In this document: positions 54,501 to 62,759 of the stretch, one piece after another
Layout of the letters: each line of letters opens with the position of its first letter
Numbering within the stretch: the first letter of the stretch is position 1
Source of the DNA: Variovorax paradoxus
GTDB taxonomy: Bacteria > Pseudomonadota > Gammaproteobacteria > Burkholderiales > Burkholderiaceae_C
Direction of reading: 5' to 3'
NCBI RefSeq assembly: GCF_024734665.1
Contig: NZ_CP102931.1
Span: 2,912,001-2,976,000 of the forward strand
DNA: 64,000 nt
Notes under the pieces: generated by a model
Told to the model about the DNA's origin: nothing
The model's database searches: none
What the model saw: only the letters and a program-made list of their open reading frames with translations
Made by a program: the position numbers and the translations under genes

Positions 54501-54656
54501 CTGCGTTGTTACCTGCACGGTCACGTCGCCGAGGTCGGGGTAGGCCTCGACCGTCATCTGCGTCCACGACCAGGCGCCGAACAGGACCAGCGCCACCGAC
54601 ATCGCCCAGGCCAGGTGCCTGCGGCGAAAGAACTGGGTGATGATGAGATTAATCAT
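51561..54656 (-). CDS. Heavy-metal RND efflux pump, CzcA/CnrA-like
   Basis: A 1031-residue, 12-segment inner-membrane pump with two large periplasmic loops. The fourth transmembrane helix carries the acidic triad D393, D399 and E406 (DFGIIVDGAIVVME), with the spacing of D402/D408/E415 in CzcA. This marks the divalent-cation (Zn/Co/Cd/Ni) branch and not the Cus monovalent branch. It expels metal by proton exchange together with the adaptor and outer-membrane factor. The substrate range within the branch is not decided. It overlaps the adaptor gene by 8 bases. Confidence 0.92.
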   Translation of the reverse strand: MINLIITQFFRRRHLAWAMSVALVLFGAWSWTQMTVEAYPDLGDVTVQVTTQVNGLAAEEIEQQITTPLERALSNTPGLASIRSSSTFGLSLINLSFKDGTDDYFARQRVTERIGQVSLPSGAQPGLGPVAGPAGEIYRYTLESDTKNLMELSELQRWKVIPALKQVAGVVDINNFGGFTREFQLELDPARMQKYGLVLNDVVTAINNNSANAGGGRIARGDQSYVVRGIGQIHTLDDLGTVVVAQNGGSPVLVRDLGRLRFGHQERGGILGKDTNPDTIEGIVLMLKYENPSRVLEGVHKKIDELQAELAPMGVKIVPYIDRDDLVKLTVDKVTHTVLEGMALVCFVLILFLGSPRSAVVAAVAIPMSLVTVFIVMHFTRMPANLFSLGAIDFGIIVDGAIVVMEAILRRREEEPEATLTEGNILETVSHVSGPIFFATLIIITAYFPLFAFERAEGKLFKPMAFTVGYALVGALLCALTLIPSLAYVALRKPSKPFVNKPLEWLTRAYRRVLAKLLDVPAIAYGLSALALAAVLVLGATAGREFLPDIDEGALWLQVQLPSGLSLDKASEMATELRHVLLEYPEVSYVVTQLGRNDDGTDPWTPSHMEVPVGLKPYSEWPAGVNKAAFVRTLTERFARMPGFDVGISQPIIDGVNDSVGGAHSPLVLRIYGDDLKESRRIGNQIVDLLETVRGTASASLFQEPPIPQVVIELNREAAARFGVNANDVASLIQTGIGGAPVITVYAENRTYNVAVKMPKSAKGNTEAIGALLLNSSSGAKVPLSQVADIRLQTGESTISHEMNERQITVRVDNRDRDLASYLDEARARIAKEVKFDPTKFRLQWAGQFENQQRAQARLGVSLAIVVCIMAVLLFFQFGKIRQVALILGVVPMATLGGLIAVHVAGETLNVATAVGFIALFGVSIQNGIIMVANFRRVRGEGLALQASVLEGAAERLRPVLMTATVASVGMLPAALATGVGTDVQRGLATVVVGGLVVSTLLTLFILPTLYFAMERVFERKGWGTRSRRDR

Positions 54657-55809
54657 TCAGCAACACACCGCCACGCACCACCACGCGCTCGCCCGCGGAC
54701 AGGCCGCTGCGGATGCGGACCTTGTCGCCATCTTCGCGGCCCAGCTCGACCATGCGCCGCACGAAGGTCCAGGGCTCGGCCTCGACGAACACGCTCACGC
54801 TGTCGTTGTTCATCAGCAGGGCAGAGGCCGGCACCTGCGGCTGTGCGCCCTGCGGCACGCCCAGCACGGCCGTTGCGTACATGTTGGGCTTGAAGATGCC
54901 CTCGGGGTTGGCGAACACGATGCGCGCGCGGGCGCGGCGCGTGTCCGCGTCGAGCACCGCGCTCACGAAACCGACCTTGCCGCTGAAGCTGCGGCCCGGG
55001 TAAGCGGCCAGCGTAACGACCGCGTTCTGCCCCGGGGTGACCGCACCCACGACGTTCTCGGGCACGTTGACCGTGACCCACACCGAGTCGAGGTTCGACA
55101 CCGTCATCAGCGCCGCATTGGCGTCGTTCAGGTTGGCGCCCGCGGCTGCGTTCAGCGCAGTGACCGTGCCGGCCATGGGCGCGACGATCTTCAGCACCTG
55201 GCCTGCCTGCCCACCGCTGCCTTCAGCGCCCAGGCTGCGCAGGCGCGTTTCGCTGCGGTGCAGTTCGGCCGTCTGCTGCGCGACGCTGCTCTGGGCCGCT
55301 TCCACGTCTTTCGCGGCGTTGGAACCGGCCTCGTTCACGCCGCGTGCCCGCACCAGCGCGCGCTGCGCCAGGTCGAGTGCGTCGCGTGCCTTCTGCGCGT
55401 CGGCCACGGCCTGCGCGAGGTCGGGCGAGGCCATCGTGGCGAGCACCTGGCCGCGCTTGACCGTGTCGCCCAGGCGCACCTTCAGTTCGAGCAGCTTGCC
55501 GGTCAGCGGTGGGAGGATGTTGACGGTGCCAGCCGGGTTGGCCTCCACCGTGGCGGGCAGGCTCACCTCGTGCGGCAGGGCGTCCTGGCTGACCGTGGCG
55601 ACCAGCAGCCGGTCGCGCAGCGGCGAGCCGGCGGGCACGCTCAGGCGGTTGCCCTGGCGCACGAGCATCGGCGCGGGTGCGGCGGCCACGGCGGTGGCGG
55701 CATGGGCGGTGGTATCGAACGAGTCGACGCACAGCGCCGCGCAGGTCAGCACGCCAAACACGATGCGTGCCGGCGTCATCTGGTACAGGGATTTCTTTTT
55801 CATCTTCAT
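54649..55809 (-). CDS. RND efflux periplasmic adaptor, CzcB-like
   Basis: A 386-residue membrane-fusion protein with a signal sequence (cleavage near TTAHA), a lipoyl/hairpin part (LPATVEANPAGTVNILPPLTGKLLELKV, then a coiled-coil about 140-205) and a beta-barrel domain (VTVNVPENVVGAVTPGQNAVV). No His-rich metal-binding N-terminus of the CzcB kind is seen. It links the RND pump to the outer-membrane factor. It is the first gene of the operon, divergent from the two-component regulator across a 190-base gap. Confidence 0.92.
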   Translation of the reverse strand: MKMKKKSLYQMTPARIVFGVLTCAALCVDSFDTTAHAATAVAAAPAPMLVRQGNRLSVPAGSPLRDRLLVATVSQDALPHEVSLPATVEANPAGTVNILPPLTGKLLELKVRLGDTVKRGQVLATMASPDLAQAVADAQKARDALDLAQRALVRARGVNEAGSNAAKDVEAAQSSVAQQTAELHRSETRLRSLGAEGSGGQAGQVLKIVAPMAGTVTALNAAAGANLNDANAALMTVSNLDSVWVTVNVPENVVGAVTPGQNAVVTLAAYPGRSFSGKVGFVSAVLDADTRRARARIVFANPEGIFKPNMYATAVLGVPQGAQPQVPASALLMNNDSVSVFVEAEPWTFVRRMVELGREDGDKVRIRSGLSAGERVVVRGGVLLND

Positions 55810-55914
55810 CGTCGCAATGCGTCCGTTGCGAGGACGGGCGCGCTGCGCACGGGGTGCCTTCCCCGTGCCCTCGATCCGCTCCCGTCTCCTCTCGGCGAGG
55901 GTACGAAAGGGCGG

Positions 55915-55952
55915 CTTAAGAAGTTCTCAAGAAATCCTGAAGATGTCTTAAG
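55915..55952. promoter_or_regulatory. Four phased CTTAAG-like direct repeats
   Basis: CTTAAG (55915), CTCAAG (55926), CTGAAG (55937) and CTTAAG (55947) are spaced 11, 11 and 10 bases apart, one per helical turn. Tandem CTTAAG-N5-CTTAAG boxes are the known target of PmrA/QseB-type OmpR-family regulators. They lie between the adaptor and the regulator genes, 48 bases before the latter, so autoactivation and control of the pump are both likely. Confidence 0.78.
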
Positions 55953-55999
55953 GATTGGCTCTTGCGCACCCTGGCGGCCTGAAGTCAGGAAGCCGGGGC

Positions 56000-56716
56000 A
56001 TGATTCGCGCCATGAGAATTCTGTTGATCGAAGACGACCGCAAGGCCGCCCGGCTGCTGGCCCGGGGTCTGCAGGAAGAGGGCTTTGTCGTCGACGTCGT
56101 GCACACGGCGGAGGAGGGCGACGAAGAAGCATTCGTCGTCGCCTACGACCTGATCGTGCTCGACTGGATGCTGCCCGGCAAAGACGGCCTCACCCTGTGC
56201 CGCGACCTGCGCCAGCGCGGCTGCAAGACGCCCGTGCTCATGCTCACCGCCCGCGATGCGCTCAGCGACCGCGTGGCCGGCCTCAACACCGGCGCCGACG
56301 ACTACCTGACCAAGCCCTTTGCCTTCGACGAACTGCTGGCCCGCGTGCGCGCCTTGCTGCGCCGCTCCGAGATCATGCGGCCCGTGGTGCTCGCGCTGGC
56401 CGACCTGAGCCTCGACCCGCAGAGCCAGCGCGTGCTGCGCGGCGGCATGGTGCTCGACCTGACGCACAAGGAGTTCGCGATCCTGCAGATACTGCTGCGC
56501 CATGCCGGTGAGGTGGTGAGCCGATCGCGCCTGGCCGAGCAGGTGTGGAAGGACGACCTGATCGCCATCGACAACCTGATCGACGTGCACATCAGCAACC
56601 TGCGGCGCAAGGTCGACGCGCCGCCGGCCGCGCCGCTGATCCAGACCGTGCGCGGGCGCGGCTTCAGGCTGGCACTGGCCGACGACGGTGCGAGCAATGG
56701 CAGCGCGCATGCTTAG
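56000..56716 (+). CDS. OmpR-family response regulator
   Basis: A 238-residue regulator. The receiver domain shows LLIEDD, phospho-Asp in VLDWMLPGKDG, Thr in MLTAR and Lys in TKPFAFDELLAR. The winged helix carries LTHKEFAILQILLRHAGEVVSRSRL and IDVHISNLRRKVD. It belongs to the QseB/PmrA/CopR-like group. ATG 56000 has an AGGA in place, but 56012 (MRILLIEDD) is an equally plausible start. The kinase overlaps its end by 20 bases. Confidence 0.92.
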   Translation: MIRAMRILLIEDDRKAARLLARGLQEEGFVVDVVHTAEEGDEEAFVVAYDLIVLDWMLPGKDGLTLCRDLRQRGCKTPVLMLTARDALSDRVAGLNTGADDYLTKPFAFDELLARVRALLRRSEIMRPVVLALADLSLDPQSQRVLRGGMVLDLTHKEFAILQILLRHAGEVVSRSRLAEQVWKDDLIAIDNLIDVHISNLRRKVDAPPAAPLIQTVRGRGFRLALADDGASNGSAHA

Positions 56717-58121
56717 CTTCCGCAAACGACTGGCGCTGGCGCACGTCAGCGTGATCGTGGTGGTGATGGCGATCGCCGCCTTCGGCTCGTATCTCGTGTT
56801 CTCGCGCAACGTGCACCGCGAGCTCGATGCCGCGCTGCTCGCGCTGGCCGAAACCGAAATGGGCATGCTGCTGTCCGCCGGCGAGGGCGACAACGTGATC
56901 GTGCACGAGGCCCCGCCCGGCCCTGGCGCGCCTTCGTTCGTGCGGCTCGACCGGCTGGTGCAGATCGTCGACGCCGAGGGCCGTGTGCTGGCGCGCAGCA
57001 GCAACCTCGGCGAGGCGCAACTGCCCATTCCGCTCGCGCTGCGCCAGCGGCTCGCGGCGGGCGAGACCGTGTTCGAGACGCTCGACGGATTCGGCGAGGA
57101 GCCGACGCGCATGGTCTCGGTGCCCGTGCCGGGGCGAGGCTCTTCCTTGTTGGCAGTGCAGGTAGCCGGCTCGCTGGACGACGTGAACCGCACGGTGGCG
57201 ATGGCCAGCGTGCTGTTCCTCATCCTCGGCGGCGCGCTGCTGCTGGCGTTGGGCGCGGCGGGCGCGCTGATCACCCGGCGCGCCTTCGGTGCCATCGACG
57301 ACGTGGTGCAGCAGGCGCACCGCATCGGCGACGCGAACCTGGGCGAGAGGCTGCCGCACCCCGGAACGAACGACGAGATCGGCCGGCTGGTCGACACGCT
57401 CAACGCCATGCTGGCGCGCATTGAGCAGGGCATGGAGGCGCAGCGGCGGTTCACGGCCGACGCGTCGCACGAGCTGCGCTCGCCGCTGTCGCGGTTGCGC
57501 ACCGAGCTTGAACTCGCCTTGCGCAGGCCGCGCGAACCGGCGGCCTATGTGGAGACGCTGCATTCCTCGCTCGAAGAAGTCGAATCGCTCACGCTGTTGG
57601 TCGAAGAGCTGCTAGTGCTTGCCCGGCTCGACGCGGGGCAGGAACGCGACGCGGCCGAGACGGTGTCGCTGAACGTGCTGGCGGAAGAGGCCGTGCGCCG
57701 ACTGGAGCCGCTGGCGCGCGAACGGCGGCTGGAGATTTCATTGGAGCCCGCACCGCCCGTGGCTGCGCGGGTGGCGCGCGGCGCGGCGAGCCTCGCGCTG
57801 GCCAATCTGCTCGACAACGCGCTCAAGTTCTCGCCGGCCGGCACCACGGTGCGCGTGAGCCTGCGCGCGGACTTAGATGCGAACGAGGCCGTCCTCAGCG
57901 TGGCGGACAGCGGGCCGGGCATTCGCGGAGACGAACTGCCGCATCTGTTCGAGCGCTTCTACCGCGGTGCCACGGCGCGGTCGGACGAGAAGACACCTGG
58001 GCTCGGGCTGGGGCTGGCCTTGTCGCAGGCTGTGGTGCATGCGCATGGCGGGCGGATCGAGGCGGCGAATGAAAGCGGCGGCGGAGCACGGTTCGATATG
58101 CGGTTGCCGCTGGCGCGGTGA
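56697..58121 (+). CDS. Sensor histidine kinase (HAMP-HisKA type)
   Basis: A 474-residue kinase with two transmembrane segments (about 15-35 and 168-190) flanking a 130-residue periplasmic sensor, a HAMP linker, the H box FTADASHELRSPLSRLRTELE, N box NLLDNALKFSPAG, DSGPGI and the GLGLGLAL glycine loop. It pairs with the OmpR-type regulator whose reading frame it overlaps. Starts at 56697 or 56709 are both possible. The signal is probably periplasmic metal or envelope stress, given the divergent RND operon. Confidence 0.92.
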   Translation: MAARMLSFRKRLALAHVSVIVVVMAIAAFGSYLVFSRNVHRELDAALLALAETEMGMLLSAGEGDNVIVHEAPPGPGAPSFVRLDRLVQIVDAEGRVLARSSNLGEAQLPIPLALRQRLAAGETVFETLDGFGEEPTRMVSVPVPGRGSSLLAVQVAGSLDDVNRTVAMASVLFLILGGALLLALGAAGALITRRAFGAIDDVVQQAHRIGDANLGERLPHPGTNDEIGRLVDTLNAMLARIEQGMEAQRRFTADASHELRSPLSRLRTELELALRRPREPAAYVETLHSSLEEVESLTLLVEELLVLARLDAGQERDAAETVSLNVLAEEAVRRLEPLARERRLEISLEPAPPVAARVARGAASLALANLLDNALKFSPAGTTVRVSLRADLDANEAVLSVADSGPGIRGDELPHLFERFYRGATARSDEKTPGLGLGLALSQAVVHAHGGRIEAANESGGGARFDMRLPLAR

Positions 58122-58143
58122 GCCGACGGCTTTCCGATGCCGC

Positions 58144-59727
58144 CTAAGGCTGCCTGGACGGCGAACCGTTCGACAGCGGCGAGCCCGGTGTCAGCCAGAC
58201 GCTGGTGTCGTCCACCACGCGCGGAGCCGGCGGTACGGGCTTGGGCGGCGGGGGCGGCGGAGGAGGAGGTGGTGGTGCGTCCGCCCGCCATGCAATCGCC
58301 GGCGAGACCCAGGCGCTGCCCCGTGCTGCTGCAAGTTCCTTGTCAATGAGCGCCTTGGTCCGTTGCTGATTGCGCTTGAGCGAAACGTCCACAGCCGCAA
58401 GCGGCACGGGTGGCCGCCACAGTTGCTTGACGAGGCAGTCCAGCACCAGCCGGTCGAAGGCTGGGCCGAAGCTGCCTTTGTCGTGTTCTCGGCCGTGATA
58501 GCCGAGGATCTCCGCCGTGTCCGCGCATTTCTTCGCGTCGACTTTGCCCTTGGTCAGCGTGACAGCCGTCTTCTTCGCCACGTCGAACTGCGCCACGGCG
58601 GGTGCGGGCACCGCTGGAGGAGGCGGCCTTTGCGCGGTGAGCGGCGTAGCCGGGGTGATCGAAGGCACGTGCAAGGGAGCCGGCTGGCTGTAGCCCGAGC
58701 CGGCCAGACGCGGAAAACTCGCAGCGGGCGGTATGTAGGGATCGTTGCTCGACGACAGCATCCTGCCCAGGCTTCCGAGCACAAGGAACGCGAGAAACAG
58801 GAAGCCGGCGACATTGTTGGAGCCCTTGTCGCCGGATGGCTTGGACCGGGCTTTTGCCACCGTGCCATGCGGCTTGCCGGTAACGGCCCGGCGCCACTTG
58901 GGCACCTCGGCATCCCACTCCCGCCATTTCACGAGGTTCTGCGTGTTGGTGACCACGTGCAGCCAGTTCGGCCAGGTGGCGGCCAGCTGCTCGACTAGCG
59001 GCAGGTCCTGGATCAGCACGCGGTCGCTCGGGCGGCGGGCGTGGCGCAGGCGGCGGATCAGGTCACGCTGCGGCGTGCGCTGCGTGTCGAGCTGGCGGTC
59101 ATACATCTCCAGCTCGCGGATGGCCACGTCGATGAACTGCCCCGCGGGCCCCAGTCGCAACAGTCGGCTGCCGTCCTCGCGCCACTTGAAGCACGTCATG
59201 GCCGGGCCGAACAGAAACTCGTGGCCGGGCTTCCAGCCTCGCGCGAGGATCGTTGCCAGTCCCCATTCGAAGAGGAACTGCGCGTCGAGGTCGAGCAAGC
59301 GCGGATCGTCGAGCATGCGTTCGAGAAGCTGGCGGCCTTCGGCGAGGTCGGTGGGCGGGCGGACTTCCAGGCGCTGCTGCAGCTCGCCCAGCACGGCGCG
59401 GGCGAGCGTTTCGGAGTCGGCGAGCCGGGCGCGGGAGGCTGCTTCGTCGTCCGTGCGGTCGGGTGGCGCCTCCGGCGCGGGGCCTTGCTGCGGCTGCGGC
59501 GCCACCGCCTCCGGTGCTTCCTGCGCGGCGGCCTGCGCACGCTGCTGCATGTAGTTCGCCCAGCCCATCGCGGTCTCGTAGGCTTCGCGCAGTGCCTGGA
59601 AGGCCTCGGGGTCGGCCTCCTGGTCGATCTGCTTCAGGCGCTGGGCGTAGGCCCGTCGTATGGCGCGCTCGTCCGCCTCATCATCGAGCCCGAGGTGCTG
59701 CAGGAAGGGAAACGATTGAGTGCTCAT
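58144..59727 (-). CDS. Membrane J-like protein with poly-proline tail (DjlB/DjlC-like)
   Basis: A 527-residue protein. Residues 1-60 are a J-like domain (LGLDDEADERAIRRAYAQRLK, then FQALREAYE). No HPD tripeptide is visible; QEADPEAF stands in that area. A helical middle part (about 100-270) is shared with the neighbouring paralogue. One transmembrane helix (about 305-322) is followed by a Pro-rich segment, a Cys-containing domain (about 385-470) and eleven consecutive prolines (58243-58275). Its start overlaps the stop of the paralogue by ATGA. It is likely a co-chaperone of the HscC-type Hsp70 encoded upstream. Confidence 0.78.
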   Translation of the reverse strand: MSTQSFPFLQHLGLDDEADERAIRRAYAQRLKQIDQEADPEAFQALREAYETAMGWANYMQQRAQAAAQEAPEAVAPQPQQGPAPEAPPDRTDDEAASRARLADSETLARAVLGELQQRLEVRPPTDLAEGRQLLERMLDDPRLLDLDAQFLFEWGLATILARGWKPGHEFLFGPAMTCFKWREDGSRLLRLGPAGQFIDVAIRELEMYDRQLDTQRTPQRDLIRRLRHARRPSDRVLIQDLPLVEQLAATWPNWLHVVTNTQNLVKWREWDAEVPKWRRAVTGKPHGTVAKARSKPSGDKGSNNVAGFLFLAFLVLGSLGRMLSSSNDPYIPPAASFPRLAGSGYSQPAPLHVPSITPATPLTAQRPPPPAVPAPAVAQFDVAKKTAVTLTKGKVDAKKCADTAEILGYHGREHDKGSFGPAFDRLVLDCLVKQLWRPPVPLAAVDVSLKRNQQRTKALIDKELAAARGSAWVSPAIAWRADAPPPPPPPPPPPKPVPPAPRVVDDTSVWLTPGSPLSNGSPSRQP

Positions 59728-61022
59728 GAGCCAAGCCGGAAATTGACTGGTGCCTTGAACCAGGCATCCACGTTCTGGCCCTCGATCCGGGCCGGCTGGA
59801 AGCTGGCCGTGCGCATGCCGCGCACTGCGGCCTCGTCGAGCAGCGCATACCCGGACCCCTGCACGACGCGCACTTCGCCGATATCGCCGTTCTTGCGAAC
59901 GAGCACGCCGACGATCACTTGTCCCTGCTGCCCTTCGCGCTTGGCCTGGGCGGGGTAGAGGATCCGAGGGGGCGTGAGGTAGATGGCTGGTGAGCCGACA
60001 GCGCCTTCATCGGCGAACTTTGGTGGCGGTCCTGTTGGTATTTCGGAGGCCGCTCGGGAACGCGCCTGTGCAACTGTGGCAGCAGGTTTGTCGTCCGGTG
60101 CGGTCCACCACAACAGAACGCATAGCCCGACGATGAACAACACTGCCAAGGCGATCTTGCGGCCCAGCGGTTCGGGCTTCGAAGGTGCAGCCGGCCGTCG
60201 TCGTGCCGGACTGGCGGCCTCCCGCGCCCATTCGCGCCATCGCTCGAGGTTGCGTGTGTTGGTCACGATGTGCAGCCAGTGCGGATACAGCGACACCATG
60301 TGCTCGACTGCGGGCAGGCACACGGCCAGCACCTGGTCGTCCGGCCGCTCGCTCTCGCGCAGCCGCTGGATCAGTTGCTCGCGCGACGCGCCGTTGTAGA
60401 TCGGCGCTTCGCGGCTGCCAAAGGCTTCGAGTTCGACGATCGCGCTGTCCACGACCTGCCCCTCGCGGCCCAGCGACAGCAGTCGCGCCCTGTCGTGACG
60501 CCAGTCGAAGGTCTCGACGGCCACCTCGAACAGCAGTTCGTGCCCCGGTTGCCAGCCCGACGCGAGGATGGCCGTGACGCCCCACTCGAAGAAAAAGCGC
60601 GCGTCCATGTCGATGAGGCGCGGGTCGTCGAGCGCCTGCTGCAGGCACTCGCGCACTGGTGCGGCCTTGGTGAAGTGCCGCTCGTGCAGGGCCTGCGCCA
60701 GTTCCGCGCGCAAGACCTCGGCAATCGCGCGCGGGTCGTGTGACGTCGCGATGGGCTCGGCTGCCGCGACCGCCTCGGGCTCCGGTGCGGGCAAGGGTGC
60801 GGGGGCGGGTTCAGGCTGCTCGTGGTCTTCAGCCTGCTGTTGCAAGCGCCATTGCAGCCACCGCATCGAGGTCTCGTAGGCCTCGCGCAGGGCCTGGAAA
60901 CCCGCGGGGTCGGCTTCCTGGTCGACGGTCTTCAGGCGCTGCGCATAGGCGCGGCGCACGGCGCGCTCGTCCGCGTCTTCGTCGAGATCCAGGTACCGGA
61001 GAAACGGCACGGAACTGGTCAT
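59724..61022 (-). CDS. Membrane J-like protein fused to a TonB C-terminal domain
   Basis: A 432-residue protein. The N-terminal 270 residues match the downstream paralogue (LDLDEDADERAVRRAYAQRLK; FEWGVTAILASGWQPGHELLFE). A transmembrane helix follows (about 288-305), then a linker, then a TonB-C domain (about 345-430): YPAQAKREGQQGQVIVGVLV and SGYALLDEAAVRGM. The N-terminus should thus be cytosolic and the TonB domain periplasmic. It lies 24 bases after hscC and is coupled to the next gene by ATGA. The fusion links an Hsp70 co-chaperone-like part with an envelope-spanning part. Confidence 0.82.
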   Translation of the reverse strand: MTSSVPFLRYLDLDEDADERAVRRAYAQRLKTVDQEADPAGFQALREAYETSMRWLQWRLQQQAEDHEQPEPAPAPLPAPEPEAVAAAEPIATSHDPRAIAEVLRAELAQALHERHFTKAAPVRECLQQALDDPRLIDMDARFFFEWGVTAILASGWQPGHELLFEVAVETFDWRHDRARLLSLGREGQVVDSAIVELEAFGSREAPIYNGASREQLIQRLRESERPDDQVLAVCLPAVEHMVSLYPHWLHIVTNTRNLERWREWAREAASPARRRPAAPSKPEPLGRKIALAVLFIVGLCVLLWWTAPDDKPAATVAQARSRAASEIPTGPPPKFADEGAVGSPAIYLTPPRILYPAQAKREGQQGQVIVGVLVRKNGDIGEVRVVQGSGYALLDEAAVRGMRTASFQPARIEGQNVDAWFKAPVNFRLGS

Positions 61023-61046
61023 GGGGCCTCGGCCAGCAGGCGTGCG

Positions 61047-62759
61047 TCAGTCGTCGCCGAGGATGAAGCCCTCGCGCTCGATGTGATTGAGCTGTGTCTC
61101 CAACTGGCGCTGCGCAGGCGCGATGACGCGCTTGTCCTGCGAAGCCAGCACGCGTTCGAACTCGCGGATCTGCGCGCCCAGCCAGGCGCGCACGTCGCCG
61201 CGCAACTGCTGGTAGAGCCGTTCGGCACGCGCCAGCAGCGTGCGGTTTTCGAGCGTGTCGCGTGGGTGGATCTTCAGCTCGTCGAGCGCTTTCAGGCGTT
61301 CGGCGATTTCGCTTTCCGACAGCAGGCCCGGGTTGCCCTCGATGAGCACGCTCGACTTGTGCTGCGTCTTCTGCACCGTCGCCTCGACCTGCAGCAGGCC
61401 GTTGACGTCGTAGGTGAAGCGCACGTCCACGCCCGACTCTTCGGCAGCGATGCCCGGCAGCTCGACGCGCAGCTGCCCCAGGTGGATGTTGTCGCGCACC
61501 ATGCGCGCCTCGCCCTGGAAGATGTTCAGGTCGACCAGCATCTGGCCCTTGCTGGTCGGAAAGTAGGTCTTGACGCGGCTGATGGGCACCGGGCTGTTGC
61601 GCTCGATGATCGGATCGAAGTGCCCCGGCGACGAGGTGGTCTCGGAGATCCGCATGCTGACCTCGACGCCGAGCGAGTAGGGCGACACGTCGGTCATCAC
61701 CACTTCCTTCAGCGCCGCGTCTTTGGCCTTCAGCCCGGCCTGCACGGCGGCGCCGAGCGCCACCACTTCGTCGGGATTGAAGTCGATCGAAGGAAAGCGG
61801 CCGAACATCGTGGTGACCAGCCGGCGCACGATCGGCATGCGCGTGGCACCGCCCGCGAGCACGATGTTGTCGAGCTGGCCGCTGCGCAGGTTGGCATCGC
61901 GCAGCGCGCGTTCGACTGGCGTGCGCAGCCGCTTGAGCAGCGTGGCGCAAGCTTGTTCGAGCGTGCTTTCGTCGAGTTCGAGCGTGTGCTGCGTGCCGCC
62001 TTGCCACACCGACAGGGTGGCCTTGGGCTGCGTGCTCAGCGCGCGCTTGGCGGCCTCGGCAGCACCCGTGAGCTGCTGCATGAAGTGCGCGTCCTTGCGC
62101 AGCGAGGACGAGAGCTTGCGCCGTTCGAAGAACAGGTCGATCAGCACCAGGACGAAGTCTTCGCCGCCCAGGAAGTTGTCGCCGGCCGATGCGCGCACCT
62201 CCATCACGCCCTCGAACATTTCGAGGATCGACACGTCGAAGGTGCCGCCGCCGAGATCGAACACCAGGAAGCGGGTTTCCGCGCCCATGTGATGCATGCC
62301 GTAGGCAAGCGCAGCAGCAGTGGGCTCGTTCAGCAGGCGATCGACGCGCAGGCCGGCCATCTGGCCCGCCGTGCGCGTGGCCTTGCGCTGGGCGTCGGAG
62401 AAGTACGCCGGCACGGTGATGACGGCTTCGGTGACCGTCTCGCCCAATGCCGCTTCGGCGTCGGCCTTCAGCGCCTTCAGCACCAGCGCCGACAGCTCCT
62501 CGGGGCGGAAGTCGCGTTGGCCGAGCCGCAGGGTCTTGTCGCTGCCCATGTAGCGCTTGAAGACGGCGGCCGTGCGGTCGGGGTGGGTCTGCAACCGGTC
62601 GCGTGCGGCGCGCCCGACCAGCACCGTGCCGTCTTCATCGAGGCTCACGCACGAAGGCGTCAGCGTGTCGCCCAACCCGTTGGGGATCAGCACCGATTGC
62701 CCGTCCCGCCATGCCGCGACCAGGCTGTTGGTGGTGCCCAGATCAATGCCAACGATCAT
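61047..62759 (-). CDS. hscC: Hsp70-family chaperone HscC
   Basis: A 570-residue Hsp70. The ATPase domain shows IVGIDLGTTNSLVAAW, VITVPAYFSDAQRKATRTAG, NEPTAAALAYG, FDLGGGTFDVSIL and the VLAGGATRMPIVRR motif. The substrate domain is short and the C-terminal EEVD-type tail of DnaK is absent. The short length is that of HscC rather than DnaK or HscA. The ATG at 62759 opens directly into the ATPase fold. In E. coli hscC also works with membrane J-proteins (DjlB, DjlC), matching the two J-like genes here. Confidence 0.92.
   Translation of the reverse strand: MIVGIDLGTTNSLVAAWRDGQSVLIPNGLGDTLTPSCVSLDEDGTVLVGRAARDRLQTHPDRTAAVFKRYMGSDKTLRLGQRDFRPEELSALVLKALKADAEAALGETVTEAVITVPAYFSDAQRKATRTAGQMAGLRVDRLLNEPTAAALAYGMHHMGAETRFLVFDLGGGTFDVSILEMFEGVMEVRASAGDNFLGGEDFVLVLIDLFFERRKLSSSLRKDAHFMQQLTGAAEAAKRALSTQPKATLSVWQGGTQHTLELDESTLEQACATLLKRLRTPVERALRDANLRSGQLDNIVLAGGATRMPIVRRLVTTMFGRFPSIDFNPDEVVALGAAVQAGLKAKDAALKEVVMTDVSPYSLGVEVSMRISETTSSPGHFDPIIERNSPVPISRVKTYFPTSKGQMLVDLNIFQGEARMVRDNIHLGQLRVELPGIAAEESGVDVRFTYDVNGLLQVEATVQKTQHKSSVLIEGNPGLLSESEIAERLKALDELKIHPRDTLENRTLLARAERLYQQLRGDVRAWLGAQIREFERVLASQDKRVIAPAQRQLETQLNHIEREGFILGDD

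Noticed and set aside
51447..54893. A 1148-codon open frame on the plus strand, antisense to the RND pump and adaptor
   Set aside because: The product is His/Arg/Ala-rich without domains, and it mirrors the minus-strand genes that have clear RND motifs. Such frames are by-products of high GC content.
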